A stretch of DNA of 59,865 nucleotides from Ferruginibacter sp. (GTDB lineage: Bacteria; Bacteroidota; Bacteroidia; Chitinophagales; Chitinophagaceae): the NCBI GenBank assembly GCA_014379625.1, contig JACMLJ010000001.1, positions 1 to 59,865 on the forward strand. Reading direction: 5' to 3'. Position 1 is the stretch's first letter. Every line of letters begins with the position of its first letter. A program made the translations under genes and the position numbers. The notes beneath the pieces were generated by a model, which was not told the DNA's origin, made no database searches, and was given only the letters and a program-made list of their open reading frames with translations. Shown here piece by piece: positions 44,109 through 53,617 of the stretch.

Positions 44109-44304
44109 AAAATTTATTTTTTGGTAAGTATATTATTTGTAATCCGTTATCAAATATAGGAATGTATTGTTAGCTGATTAACACAACGCTTCTTTGCCAC
44201 GATTTTTTTTTGAACTGCTATATTACCTTCCCGCAATTTGACGCAAGGGCCGGTCAGAATTTTTTAATCTTTTTTCTTTTCGCTTTTTATGATAATTTTA
44301 TGGC

Positions 44305-45423
44305 ATGAAGCCGATACTGTTTTGGTGTTTATGTATTTGCAATATCCCTATTTTAAAAGGGCAGTATTTCAACGAATTCGCATCTGTTGATCATAGGGCG
44401 GTTCATATTCCCGAAGGGGAGTTATATTCCACGGCTTCTATTGCCGGCTATATGCAATCAAATTTTAAAACCGACCCTGAAAAATTACGCGCAATCTATA
44501 CCTGGGTAATCAGTAACATACGCTACGATACAGATAGTATGATGCAGATTAACTGGAGCATGTACCCCGACGAAAAGATATCCGCTACCTTAAGAAGGAG
44601 GAAGGGTGTTTGCGAAAATTACGCGGCGCTCTTTACCGATATCGCCATAAAAAGCGGTTTTCAATCCTTTGTGGTAAATGGTTACGCCAATATCGCGGGT
44701 TCGCGCAACAATGCAGGGCATAGCTGGTCGGCGGTATGCCTGCAAAACGAGTGGTATTTATGCGATCCTACCTGGGATGCCGGAAGTAAGGGTGATACAA
44801 AATATTTTTTGGTAAGTCCCGCCCGGTTTATTGAATCGCATATTCCTTTCGATCCGCTTTGGCAGTTGCTGGAACACCCGTTTACAATGAATGAACTCAG
44901 ACAAAATATCTTTCAGTCAAAAAAGACCGTCCCCCGTTTCAATTTTGCTGATTCTGTAAAAGCTTTCCTGGCTTCAGATAGCCTTCAGCAATTAGAGGCA
45001 TCTTCCAAACGGATAAAAATGTGGGGATTGAAAAATGAGCAGTTAAAAGACTGGCTTGCTTATAATCAAATGAAGATTGCCATTATTTATGGGGAAAAAG
45101 ACATGAATTTATACAATTCGGCTGTGGCAGAACTCAATAAGGCGAGTGCTGTTTTTAATGATTTTGTAAAATACCGCAACAACCAGTTTGTTCCTGTAAG
45201 GCCCGATGCGGAAATCAGTGCATTGCTTGATCCTATAGAAGGTATGCTTTCCGTCGCCAGGAAAAATATGGAGCAAATGGGCGGGGCGGTAGAAAACTTT
45301 CAGTATGATACCGGCGCCTTAAAGGAACGATTAGCTGTTTTAAGGGGACGGGTAAAGGAACAACAAAGTTTTTTGAAGCGCTATCTGGCCGGCAGTATAC
45401 CGGAAAGAGGGAAATTGTTTTAA
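44305..45423 (+). CDS. Secreted transglutaminase-like (cysteine protease fold) protein
   Basis: 372 residues with an N-terminal signal (MKPILFWCLCICNIPILKGQ). The transglutaminase-core triad is intact: Cys103 (GVCENYAALF), His139 (NAGHSWSAV) and Asp154 (LCDPTWDAGS). The C-terminal half is helical and coiled-coil-like, with no second enzyme domain. Bacterial relatives act as peptidases or amidases in the periplasm rather than as true cross-linkers. It lies 440 bp before the MORN-repeat operon, which encodes another transglutaminase-fold protein, but a long spacer separates them. Confidence 0.85.
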   Translation: MKPILFWCLCICNIPILKGQYFNEFASVDHRAVHIPEGELYSTASIAGYMQSNFKTDPEKLRAIYTWVISNIRYDTDSMMQINWSMYPDEKISATLRRRKGVCENYAALFTDIAIKSGFQSFVVNGYANIAGSRNNAGHSWSAVCLQNEWYLCDPTWDAGSKGDTKYFLVSPARFIESHIPFDPLWQLLEHPFTMNELRQNIFQSKKTVPRFNFADSVKAFLASDSLQQLEASSKRIKMWGLKNEQLKDWLAYNQMKIAIIYGEKDMNLYNSAVAELNKASAVFNDFVKYRNNQFVPVRPDAEISALLDPIEGMLSVARKNMEQMGGAVENFQYDTGALKERLAVLRGRVKEQQSFLKRYLAGSIPERGKLF

Positions 45424-45865
45424 AAGTGAGCAGGTATAAAAAAATTAAAGATTGCCGGGGGAGCAGGTCGGCATGATATAGAGATATTCTTTCTAACTAT
45501 GGTCTATTACATAATGACAAAGAAGATAGAAATACCTTGATTTCAGAGCCTACGACTTAGTGGTGGTTCGGGTTCCCGCAACTAATTAACCTCATCTGTT
45601 TTGTTGGGCACACGAACCGGAACCCCGGGGATGGTGTCAGGTAGAAAAGGGGTGCAAAACGACTTCTGAAATTATTAATTTTAAATAATAAATTAGCTTC
45701 ATAACCGCCGCTATTCTTTTCTACAGCCACCTGCTGAATTCAATTTTAAATCTCATTAAGAAACAGGTATACAAGAAAGTATATGAATGAATGATTGGCT
45801 TTTGCCTTACATTTACCCCTTGAAACCCTATTGGAATTTAATTCCGCCGGATAACCCACCCTACC
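45424..45865. other. Intergenic region with crossed complementary words
   Basis: No gene seen. GGTTCG (45565-45570) and GGTTCC (45571-45576) are complementary to CGAACC (45613-45618) and GGAACC (45619-45624) in the same order, which could form a pseudoknot or two alternative hairpins. A near -7 box, TACATTTA, at 45808-45815 precedes the MORN-repeat gene. Confidence 0.4.
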
Positions 45866-48800
45866 ATGAGCAGATTCTTTTTGTCCATTGCCCTATTGTT
45901 TATTTGTGTGCCCCATCTTTATGCACAACGCGATCTATTGAACCCACTCGTTGACAGTAAAGCAGTTATAGCAAAGGGGGTGGCGCTCCATGACGCCGGA
46001 AAATACAAAGAGGCCATCATTGAATACTCAAAAGTGTCTGCCAGTGATACCGCCTATTCTAACATTCTTCATGAATTGATTTTAAGCCATTACAGTGACA
46101 GCAATTTTGTGGAAGCTGAAAAATATGCCAATATCGGCCTGGCACTTTACCCCAACAACAGTTCCAAATGGTATGGCCTGCTGGCCGATGTATACGATGA
46201 CAGCAAACGCAGCGACCTGGCACTAAAAGCCTATGATACCATACTTGCTCAAAACCCCTACAGTTATCTTGCCTGTTTTAATAAAGGGATAACGCTTTAC
46301 AGACAGTCGAGATTCGACGAGGCAACCGGTAATTTCCAGCAATGTATTATCCTTAACCCTTATTATTCATCCGCACATTATTTTCTCGGGCAACTGGCCA
46401 TGCGGAAAGGTGATATGGTACAGGCTATGCTTAGTTTTGCCACCAACCTGCTGGTATCTCCCGATAACCGGTACAAAAACAACACTATTGGTTTTCTGGC
46501 TACCATCGCTGAAGTCAATAACACCGCAACAGACTTACTACAAAAATATAAGCCGGGTAAGGAGGACAATTTTGAAGAAGTACAGGAGATATTAGTCAGT
46601 AAGATTGCACTGGATAAAAATTACAAACTTAAAGCCGACCTGGAAGACAAGATCGTTCGGCAGTTGCAGGTAGTGATGGAAAAACTCGAATACAATGCCG
46701 GCGATAAAGGTTTCTGGATGCAATATTATGTTCCATTATTTAAAAATTTATGGGACAACCGGCATTTTGAGCCATTGGTATTTTATATGTTCAGCGAGCT
46801 GGAGATCAAAAAGGTTAAAGAGTACACAAAGAAAGAAAAAAAGAAGATAGAAGCATTGAGCAATACCGCTACCGGGTACCTTAGCGATATAAGGGAAACA
46901 CATGAACTGCTCTTTAGTAAAAGGGCCGCCGCACCGGTCAGGTATTATATCAAAAATTATTTAGTGAGTGGCAAAGGGGGTCATGCCAGGAATGCAAAAA
47001 ATGAAGATATACTGACAGGCCCCTGGGAATTCTATTATGAAAACGGCCGTTTAAAATCAAAAGGCGATTTTGACAGCGAAGGTATGCGCAGGGGGAACTG
47101 GAGTTATTACTACGAAAATGGAATCCTGAAAGAAGTTACGGATTATTCAAATAACCTGGCAAATGGCAACAGCCGGTCATGGAGTGATAATGGCCTGCCC
47201 TACATCAATTGCACGTATGCCAATGATAAAATGGAAGGGGTGGCAACCAGTCATTTTTATGATGGAAAATTGTCAACAGTGATTAAATATATAGCAGGCA
47301 AAAAAAATGGCGTGGCAAATTATTACAATATCAATGGCTATTTAAGAACAGTTACCCATTACAGCAACGATGAACAGGAAGGCGAAGAAACCGTTTACTA
47401 TGCCAATGGTAAAACTGAATCTGTTGTAAACTATGTAAAGGATAAAGCTGCCGGTGAATACAAAGCATATTTTGATAACGGGAAATTAAAAATGACGGGC
47501 AATTATACCGGGGGCAAAAAGACGGGAGTATGGACCAGTTATTTTGAAGAGGGGAAACCTGAAGAAGTGGAAAATTATACCGCTGGCGAATTGGATGGCG
47601 AATGGGTGTCTTACTATTCCAGTGGAAAAACAGCTTCCAAAAGAATGTATAAAAAAGGAGAAATAGATGGCAGGAAGGAAGATTTTGATGAAGATGGGAT
47701 TGTTTTCAGCGAAACCATTTTTGAAAAAGGCCGGCTGCGGGATATTAAATTCTTTGACAAAAAAGGCGGCATAATAAGCAATACCACCAGCCGCAAAGGC
47801 AATGCGGATATCTCCTTTTACGGAGCTGATGGTACTAAAATCAGCCAGGCGTATTATTCCAAAGAAGGTTTGATAGAAGGGAAGTTTACCTATTTTTATA
47901 AGAACGGCCGGTCATCTATGGAAGGCCTGTATAAAAATGGCTTGCAGGATGGCAAGAAAACTTATTACTATGCCAACAATAAAATAAGCCAGGAAGGTAA
48001 TTATAAAGATGATAAAGCCCACGGGTACTTTATCAACTATTATAACAATGGACAGGTATCAAGCGAAGGCTGGTATGTGGAAGGTGAGCAGCAGGGTATA
48101 TTTATTTACTACGACCTTGCTGGCAATATTACCAGTAAAGTCTATTACCTCGATGATAATATCCATGGCATACCGGAATATTATACGGCAACCAATAAAC
48201 TCGATTATAAGCAATATTTCGATAATGGCTGGTTAAATAAGATCGATCAATATGACAGTGCGGGTAAAGTAACCGTATCCTCGGAATTAAAAAAAGGTGA
48301 AGGCAAAGTGCATTTTAATCATTTTAATGGTAAACCTTATTTTGAAAGTAATTATAAATACTACAAATTAAACGGGGTTTACACGATCACTAATGGAGAT
48401 GGCAGCAAAAATGGAGTGAATTATTATAAGAATGGCAGTTTAGACAGCACTTATATCGCATGGCATCCAAATGGCAAAATACAAACCGAAGGAAAATATG
48501 TAAACGGAAATAAAACCGGCGCCTGGAAATATTATTATCATGATGGAGGACTATTTGAAACAGAAAACTATGTAAACGGGAAACTGGATGGCGAGGATAT
48601 TCAATATGATGAACAGGGTGTCAAAAACCGGGAGTTTCAATATAACAATGGGGAACTGCAGGGTGAAACTAAGTTTATTGGCGATAACGGCCAGTTAATG
48701 GTGATCATGTTTTATAAAAATGACAATATAACCGGTTACAGTTATGAAGACAAAACCGGTAAGCTTATGCCAATGATACCGCTCGTAAACGGTGCCGGAA

Positions 48801-49165
48801 CAATTGATAGTTATTATAGGAATGGGGCTAAAAGCGCGCACATGGTATTCAATGAAGGGGTGATAGACGGCGAACGGATACTCTACTCAGCCAATGGAAA
48901 AGAAAAAATGGTGGGTAACCGCGTAAACGGGCTCGAAAACGGCAGCAGGAAAACTTATTACCTGAGCGGCAAAATTATGAGAGAAGAAAATTATTATTAT
49001 GGGGAACGAAATGGTTCTTCAAAATATTTTAATGAGAACGGTACCCTCATTTACGACCTGAATTTTTACCTTGGAAACCTGCACGGCGATTGTAAATATT
49101 ATACTGCCGGCAAACTGGCACAAACCTATACCTATTATTTTGGTATACTCGAATCGAAAAAATAA
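45866..49165 (+). CDS. Exported TPR and MORN-repeat protein
   Basis: 1099 residues with a signal peptide (MSRFFLSIALLFICVPHLYAQ). Residues about 30-200 are TPR repeats (for instance CFNKGITLYRQSRFDEATGNF). After a helical linker, about thirty MORN-type repeats of 23 residues run from about 384 to the end, each with a YYxNGK core followed by a GExxxG-like turn (FYYENGRLKSKGDF, AYFDNGKLKMTGNY). Similar repeats are often mis-called YwqK-type antitoxins. The elongated beta-rich repeat array probably acts as a binding rod in the periplasm or on the surface. It is 7 bp before a DUF3857/transglutaminase gene, so they form an operon. Confidence 0.88.
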   Translation: MSRFFLSIALLFICVPHLYAQRDLLNPLVDSKAVIAKGVALHDAGKYKEAIIEYSKVSASDTAYSNILHELILSHYSDSNFVEAEKYANIGLALYPNNSSKWYGLLADVYDDSKRSDLALKAYDTILAQNPYSYLACFNKGITLYRQSRFDEATGNFQQCIILNPYYSSAHYFLGQLAMRKGDMVQAMLSFATNLLVSPDNRYKNNTIGFLATIAEVNNTATDLLQKYKPGKEDNFEEVQEILVSKIALDKNYKLKADLEDKIVRQLQVVMEKLEYNAGDKGFWMQYYVPLFKNLWDNRHFEPLVFYMFSELEIKKVKEYTKKEKKKIEALSNTATGYLSDIRETHELLFSKRAAAPVRYYIKNYLVSGKGGHARNAKNEDILTGPWEFYYENGRLKSKGDFDSEGMRRGNWSYYYENGILKEVTDYSNNLANGNSRSWSDNGLPYINCTYANDKMEGVATSHFYDGKLSTVIKYIAGKKNGVANYYNINGYLRTVTHYSNDEQEGEETVYYANGKTESVVNYVKDKAAGEYKAYFDNGKLKMTGNYTGGKKTGVWTSYFEEGKPEEVENYTAGELDGEWVSYYSSGKTASKRMYKKGEIDGRKEDFDEDGIVFSETIFEKGRLRDIKFFDKKGGIISNTTSRKGNADISFYGADGTKISQAYYSKEGLIEGKFTYFYKNGRSSMEGLYKNGLQDGKKTYYYANNKISQEGNYKDDKAHGYFINYYNNGQVSSEGWYVEGEQQGIFIYYDLAGNITSKVYYLDDNIHGIPEYYTATNKLDYKQYFDNGWLNKIDQYDSAGKVTVSSELKKGEGKVHFNHFNGKPYFESNYKYYKLNGVYTITNGDGSKNGVNYYKNGSLDSTYIAWHPNGKIQTEGKYVNGNKTGAWKYYYHDGGLFETENYVNGKLDGEDIQYDEQGVKNREFQYNNGELQGETKFIGDNGQLMVIMFYKNDNITGYSYEDKTGKLMPMIPLVNGAGTIDSYYRNGAKSAHMVFNEGVIDGERILYSANGKEKMVGNRVNGLENGSRKTYYLSGKIMREENYYYGERNGSSKYFNENGTLIYDLNFYLGNLHGDCKYYTAGKLAQTYTYYFGILESKK

Positions 49166-49172
49166 TCCAACT

Positions 49173-51098
49173 ATGAAAGTCATCTCTTTGCAATTGCTTA
49201 TAATGATTATACTGGTAACTCCTTCCAATACAAAGGGGCAATCGGTGGAACAGATGCAGCAGATTTTCCCGGATAAACTGGCGGTTTTTTCCAATATCAG
49301 CAGGTCGGTGGAGATCGCATTTAATAAGGGCGTTCCTTATGCAGCAGCCAATGAAGTATCAGAAATGATGATACTGAATGATAATGCCAAAGGGATGTTT
49401 AATAAAGACAAAGTGTACAACAGTACATTCAATGAACTTAAAAAAGTGGATGCTTATACCCTGGCGCCGGAAGGCAATAGTACCAGGAAACTAAAAGTAA
49501 CCGATTTTAAAACACAGTCCTCACCCAGCCAGGGCGTGTTCTATGATGATGTAAAGGAAACTTCTTTCGATTATCCCCGCATGATGAAGGGCAGTATTTC
49601 GCATGTGGAAACTGAACATTACAATAAGGATATTCGCTTCTTATCCAGCTTTTATTTTAGCAGTTACCTTCCGGTACACAATGCCGCTTATACCATCACT
49701 TACCCGGAGGATGTTGACATCCGTTACATCATTAAAAATGATGACAAGCGTATCGTTACTGTAAAGGAAACCGTAAAAGGCAGGAAGAAGAAATTAGAAT
49801 TTACCGCAACCGATATTAAGAACTACGAATATTTTGGTGATGGCACTTCTATACCTTATTACGCATTGCATGTGATTGTATATGTAGCTGCATACCGCAA
49901 TGGCAGTGAAACTGTTCCGGTATTCAGTTCTCTGGATGAACTGTACAAATGGAATGCGGGCTTTTTAACCAATATCAACTCGGTGCCGGATGAACAGCTT
50001 AAAAAGATTGCCGACAGCATCTGCCTTAATAAGAAAACCGGCAGGGAAAAAGCGCAGGCTATTTACACCTGGGTGCAGGATCATGTAAAATATGTGGCCT
50101 TTGAAGAGGGCCTCGAAGGCTTTATTCCCCGGCAGGCTGCGGATGTTTACTCCAAGCGATACGGCGATTGCAAGGATATGGCAAGCATCCTCACTGCTAT
50201 GCTTAAAATAAGCGGGTTAGACGCCAGCTTCACCTGGATCGGCACCCGGTCGATACCATACAGCTATACAGAAGTACCGCTGCCGGTCACTGACAATCAT
50301 ATGATCAGTGCGGTTAATATTGATAAATCATGGATATTCTTAGACGCCACCGACCCCAACTGTATATTTGGAATGCCTACCAGTGGCATCCAGGGTAAGG
50401 AAGCGCTTATCAGTATCAGTCCGCAAAAGTATGAACTGGTAAAAGTGCCGGTAATGAGCGCCTCCAAAAGTATCATCACCGACAGCACATTTTTGACCAT
50501 CAGCAAAAATACCCTGCTCGGCAAATGCTCCGTGGCTTACGATGGGTATTTTGGAAGGGATGTGTACAATAGTTTGCTGTACAACAAAGGCGATGATGAA
50601 AGGGTATATGCACGGAGCCGTATGGCAAAAGGCAGTAATAAATTCATCATGCAGGATTACAGCATCCGCCTGGCCGACCCATTGAATAAAGTCGCCAGTA
50701 TTGCTTCGGCCTTCGAGATCCCTGATTATGCAAAATCAATCGGCGACGAGATTTATATCAATCTTAACCTCGAAAAATTATTTGGCAGCAATCCCATAGA
50801 TACCGTTAAAAGAAAGATTGCAATTGAAAATGATTTCCTGTACACCATCAACCAGGTGCATTCGCTTAAAATTCCGGATGGGTATGTTTCCGACTATATC
50901 CCCAAAAATACCCTGGTATCAAATGATGTGCTTGATTTTTCAATTGCTTATAAACTGGTTGAAGATAAAATTGTGGCAACACAACAATTGGTGATGAAAA
51001 AATTATATGTACAGCCGCAGGATTTTGCAGCCTGGAACAATGCCGTTTCCATTATATCCCCGGCTTATAAAGAACAGGTTGTTTTAAAAAAGAAATAA
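49173..51098 (+). CDS. DUF3857 protein with transglutaminase core
   Basis: 641 residues from the ATG at 49173 (MKVISLQLLIMIILVTPSNTKGQ, a signal peptide); an open frame upstream overlaps the MORN gene and is not the real start. A DUF3857 beta-rich domain covers about 60-270. The transglutaminase core follows with Cys333 (GDCKDMASIL), His376 (DNHMISAV) and Asp391 (FLDATDPNC). The C-terminal region is DUF2569-like in layout, with beta-strands. The triad suggests an active peptidase or amidase in the periplasm. Second gene of the MORN operon, 24 bp before a paralogue. Confidence 0.88.
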   Translation: MKVISLQLLIMIILVTPSNTKGQSVEQMQQIFPDKLAVFSNISRSVEIAFNKGVPYAAANEVSEMMILNDNAKGMFNKDKVYNSTFNELKKVDAYTLAPEGNSTRKLKVTDFKTQSSPSQGVFYDDVKETSFDYPRMMKGSISHVETEHYNKDIRFLSSFYFSSYLPVHNAAYTITYPEDVDIRYIIKNDDKRIVTVKETVKGRKKKLEFTATDIKNYEYFGDGTSIPYYALHVIVYVAAYRNGSETVPVFSSLDELYKWNAGFLTNINSVPDEQLKKIADSICLNKKTGREKAQAIYTWVQDHVKYVAFEEGLEGFIPRQAADVYSKRYGDCKDMASILTAMLKISGLDASFTWIGTRSIPYSYTEVPLPVTDNHMISAVNIDKSWIFLDATDPNCIFGMPTSGIQGKEALISISPQKYELVKVPVMSASKSIITDSTFLTISKNTLLGKCSVAYDGYFGRDVYNSLLYNKGDDERVYARSRMAKGSNKFIMQDYSIRLADPLNKVASIASAFEIPDYAKSIGDEIYINLNLEKLFGSNPIDTVKRKIAIENDFLYTINQVHSLKIPDGYVSDYIPKNTLVSNDVLDFSIAYKLVEDKIVATQQLVMKKLYVQPQDFAAWNNAVSIISPAYKEQVVLKKK

Positions 51099-51122
51099 TT
51101 ATCAACCCTACAATCAGCAACA

Positions 51123-53099
51123 ATGATTAAAAGTATCCTGTTAACGGCAATGACTGCCACTTTATTTATGCTAAACAGCCGGGCCCAGGTAGCCGGATTA
51201 TATACGGATAGTAAGCCCTGGACTGAATCACCGGTATTGCACCAGTTACCCGCTGTTTACAGTGGCCAGAGTGCGGTGTACTTAATGGATAGCCGTACTT
51301 TTCACTACAAGTTTGAAGGCAAGAACCTGTTTCAGTACAATTATGTTTACCGGCTGATAAAAGTGGAGGATGATAAGGGTATCGAAATGTTCAACAAAAT
51401 ATACCTGCCGGTATCGCGTAATGCGGAGATCTACGATATCAGGGCAAGGGTAATCACCTCTGCGGGTAAAGTGATCAATGTGCCGGCCAATAAGATAAAA
51501 GAGGAAGAAGATGATGGAAAATTGTACAAATTGTTTGCAATGGAAGGTATTGATAAGGGGGCGGAGATTGAGTACAGCTACATGGTAAAAAAGAACCCTG
51601 TATTTTTTGGAAGTGAAATTTTTCAAAATAAATCCGTACCCTATTTCCAGGTTAAGTTATTGATCATTACGCCTAAGCATTTAAAATTTGATGCCCTGGG
51701 ATTTAATGGCTTTACAATTTTGACAGACAGTGTTATTGGCGAAGAAAGGTTTTTCCCCGGTTATTCAGAAAATATCAAAGAACTGGATGATGAGAAATAC
51801 GGTTTACCGGATGCTTACCGGCAACGGGCGGATTTTAAACTGAGCTATAACCTCGATCAAAACAATGATGTGGAAATGTACACCTGGAAGGAATTGGCCA
51901 GAAAGGCCTATACCAATATAAGTACCTTTAACGACAAAGAAAAAAAAGCTACTGCCAGGTTCATTGCCGGGGCGGGTATTCCTTCGGATGCAACCGAGGA
52001 GAAAACGATCATGTTGCTGGAAGATTACATGAAAACCAGGATCAATGTAAATGAAAAAATAGTAAGCGAGGATGCTGATAATGTGGAAGCCGTCATTAAA
52101 AATGGCAATACCAATAATTTTGGCGCAGTGCGTTTTTTCGTGTCCATGCTGGAAAACAGGAATATAAAATACCAGGTTGTTTTTCCATCTGTACGCAACC
52201 AGTTACCGCTGGATGAATCGCTTGCCAACTGGAACAGGATTGATGAGACCCTGATCTATTTTCCGGGAAGCGGCAAACTGGTACAGCCATCTGCCGCCGA
52301 AATGCGCTACCCTTTTGTAGAAGCATACTGGGCTGGTACAAGGGGATTGTTTTTAAAAGGAACCACCATCGGCGATGTAAAAACCGCTGTGGGCAAATTT
52401 GATGATATCCCTATCGCGCCCTTCGATCAGAGCGCCCACAATATGGAAGTACACGCAAGATTAGATGCCTCCGGTGACTCGCTGATCATTGACAGTAGAC
52501 AAATATTAAAAGGATACGCCGCAATAGCTTACCGGCCAATCTGGACCTATCTTGCAAAAGACAAACAGGAAGAAACCGTTAAGGAGATCATACAGGCTGT
52601 GGCAAAAAGTGAACATATCCTGAATGTAAAAACAGAAAATACAAATCTTACGGATTCCTGGGATAACAAGCCCCTAATCATCAGCGGCACCATCCATACA
52701 GCAGAATTGCTGGAAAAGGCGGGTAATAAGCTGTTGTTTAAATTAGGTGAGCTGATCGGTAACCAGGTGCAGATGTACCAGGAAAAGCCCAGGCAACTGC
52801 CCGCCGAAGTGCAATACGCACATGTACTGGAAAGGAAGATATCATTTGATATACCGGCCGGTTACCAGATCCGGAACCTGGAAGACATTAACATTGATGT
52901 GCAGCATAAAAAAGAGAATATAATTACCATGGGTTTTGTGAGTTCCTATAAAGTAATAAATAATTTGCTGGAAGTGTATGTGCTTGAAACTTACCATGAT
53001 CTTAAGTACCCGCTAACTGAATTTGAAACCTTCAAAAAAGTAATCAACGCTGCAGCTGATTTTAATAAGATCGTGCTGGTGCTGGAGAAAAAAAAATAG
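51123..53099 (+). CDS. DUF3857 protein, transglutaminase core apparently inactive
   Basis: 658 residues with a signal peptide (MIKSILLTAMTATLFMLNSRAQ). Its N-terminal DUF3857 domain includes FQYNYVYRLIKVEDDKGIEMFNKIY and a later SYMVKKNPVFFG segment. In the equivalent transglutaminase part the GDCKD segment is replaced by NTNNFGAVRFF (about 328-338), so the nucleophilic cysteine is missing. No matching His/Asp pair was found. It is probably a non-enzymatic partner of the active paralogue that precedes it by 24 bp. The C-terminal YKVINNLLEVYVLETYHDLKYP resembles the end of family members. Third gene of the MORN operon. Confidence 0.8.
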   Translation: MIKSILLTAMTATLFMLNSRAQVAGLYTDSKPWTESPVLHQLPAVYSGQSAVYLMDSRTFHYKFEGKNLFQYNYVYRLIKVEDDKGIEMFNKIYLPVSRNAEIYDIRARVITSAGKVINVPANKIKEEEDDGKLYKLFAMEGIDKGAEIEYSYMVKKNPVFFGSEIFQNKSVPYFQVKLLIITPKHLKFDALGFNGFTILTDSVIGEERFFPGYSENIKELDDEKYGLPDAYRQRADFKLSYNLDQNNDVEMYTWKELARKAYTNISTFNDKEKKATARFIAGAGIPSDATEEKTIMLLEDYMKTRINVNEKIVSEDADNVEAVIKNGNTNNFGAVRFFVSMLENRNIKYQVVFPSVRNQLPLDESLANWNRIDETLIYFPGSGKLVQPSAAEMRYPFVEAYWAGTRGLFLKGTTIGDVKTAVGKFDDIPIAPFDQSAHNMEVHARLDASGDSLIIDSRQILKGYAAIAYRPIWTYLAKDKQEETVKEIIQAVAKSEHILNVKTENTNLTDSWDNKPLIISGTIHTAELLEKAGNKLLFKLGELIGNQVQMYQEKPRQLPAEVQYAHVLERKISFDIPAGYQIRNLEDINIDVQHKKENIITMGFVSSYKVINNLLEVYVLETYHDLKYPLTEFETFKKVINAAADFNKIVLVLEKKK

Positions 53100-53299
53100 A
53101 ATATATAGTTTTCATTATTGTATCAGCTGTGCCAATTACTCGATTGGGCAGAAGCAATTATGGGCAATACCTTCCTCACTTTTTTACTGCTTATTCCAAT
53201 TAAAGGCCGGTTGTCATAGTAATTATTTGTTTTGGGCATATGATTGGCATCAAATAAATTGAGGCATTGTATTAGCTGATTAATCAAAAATAAATTACT

Positions 53300-53584
53300 A
53301 TGGATAAGATTGAAAAAATGCACATGATGGATAAGATGCTTCGCGAACTGGAGGACATTACCAATAGCCAGACTTCCCTGTTAAAAAAGATAACCCAGCT
53401 TGAAGCCGAAAACATTAATCTTGGAAACAGCCTGCTTGAAAAAAGGCTGCCAGACATTCATGAAAAAATTGATGAAGCGCTGATAGAAGCAACGGCTGTA
53501 AACAAAGAATTTGCGGAAGTAAGGGAGAAGTTTGTAACTGATAATAAGCTAAGCGAAGTTTTACCGGAAGCCACAAACAGCTGA
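53300..53584 (+). CDS. Small coiled-coil hypothetical protein
   Basis: 94 residues (MDKIEKMHMMDKMLRELEDI at the start), almost entirely helical with heptad-like spacing of Leu and Ile, and a disordered tail ending in TNS. No signal peptide or membrane segment. It lies 200 bp after the DUF3857 gene and 33 bp before the AsmA-like gene on the same strand, so it could be co-transcribed with the latter. No family recognised. Confidence 0.55.
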   Translation: MDKIEKMHMMDKMLRELEDITNSQTSLLKKITQLEAENINLGNSLLEKRLPDIHEKIDEALIEATAVNKEFAEVREKFVTDNKLSEVLPEATNS

Positions 53585-53617
53585 TACCGGTATATTTAGT
53601 ATCCCAATTCCATCTAC

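Noticed and set aside
45866..49165. Toxin-antitoxin (YwqK-type antitoxin) annotation
   Set aside because: The MORN-like repeats give such hits by default; there is no toxin gene, and the protein is exported and over 1000 residues long.
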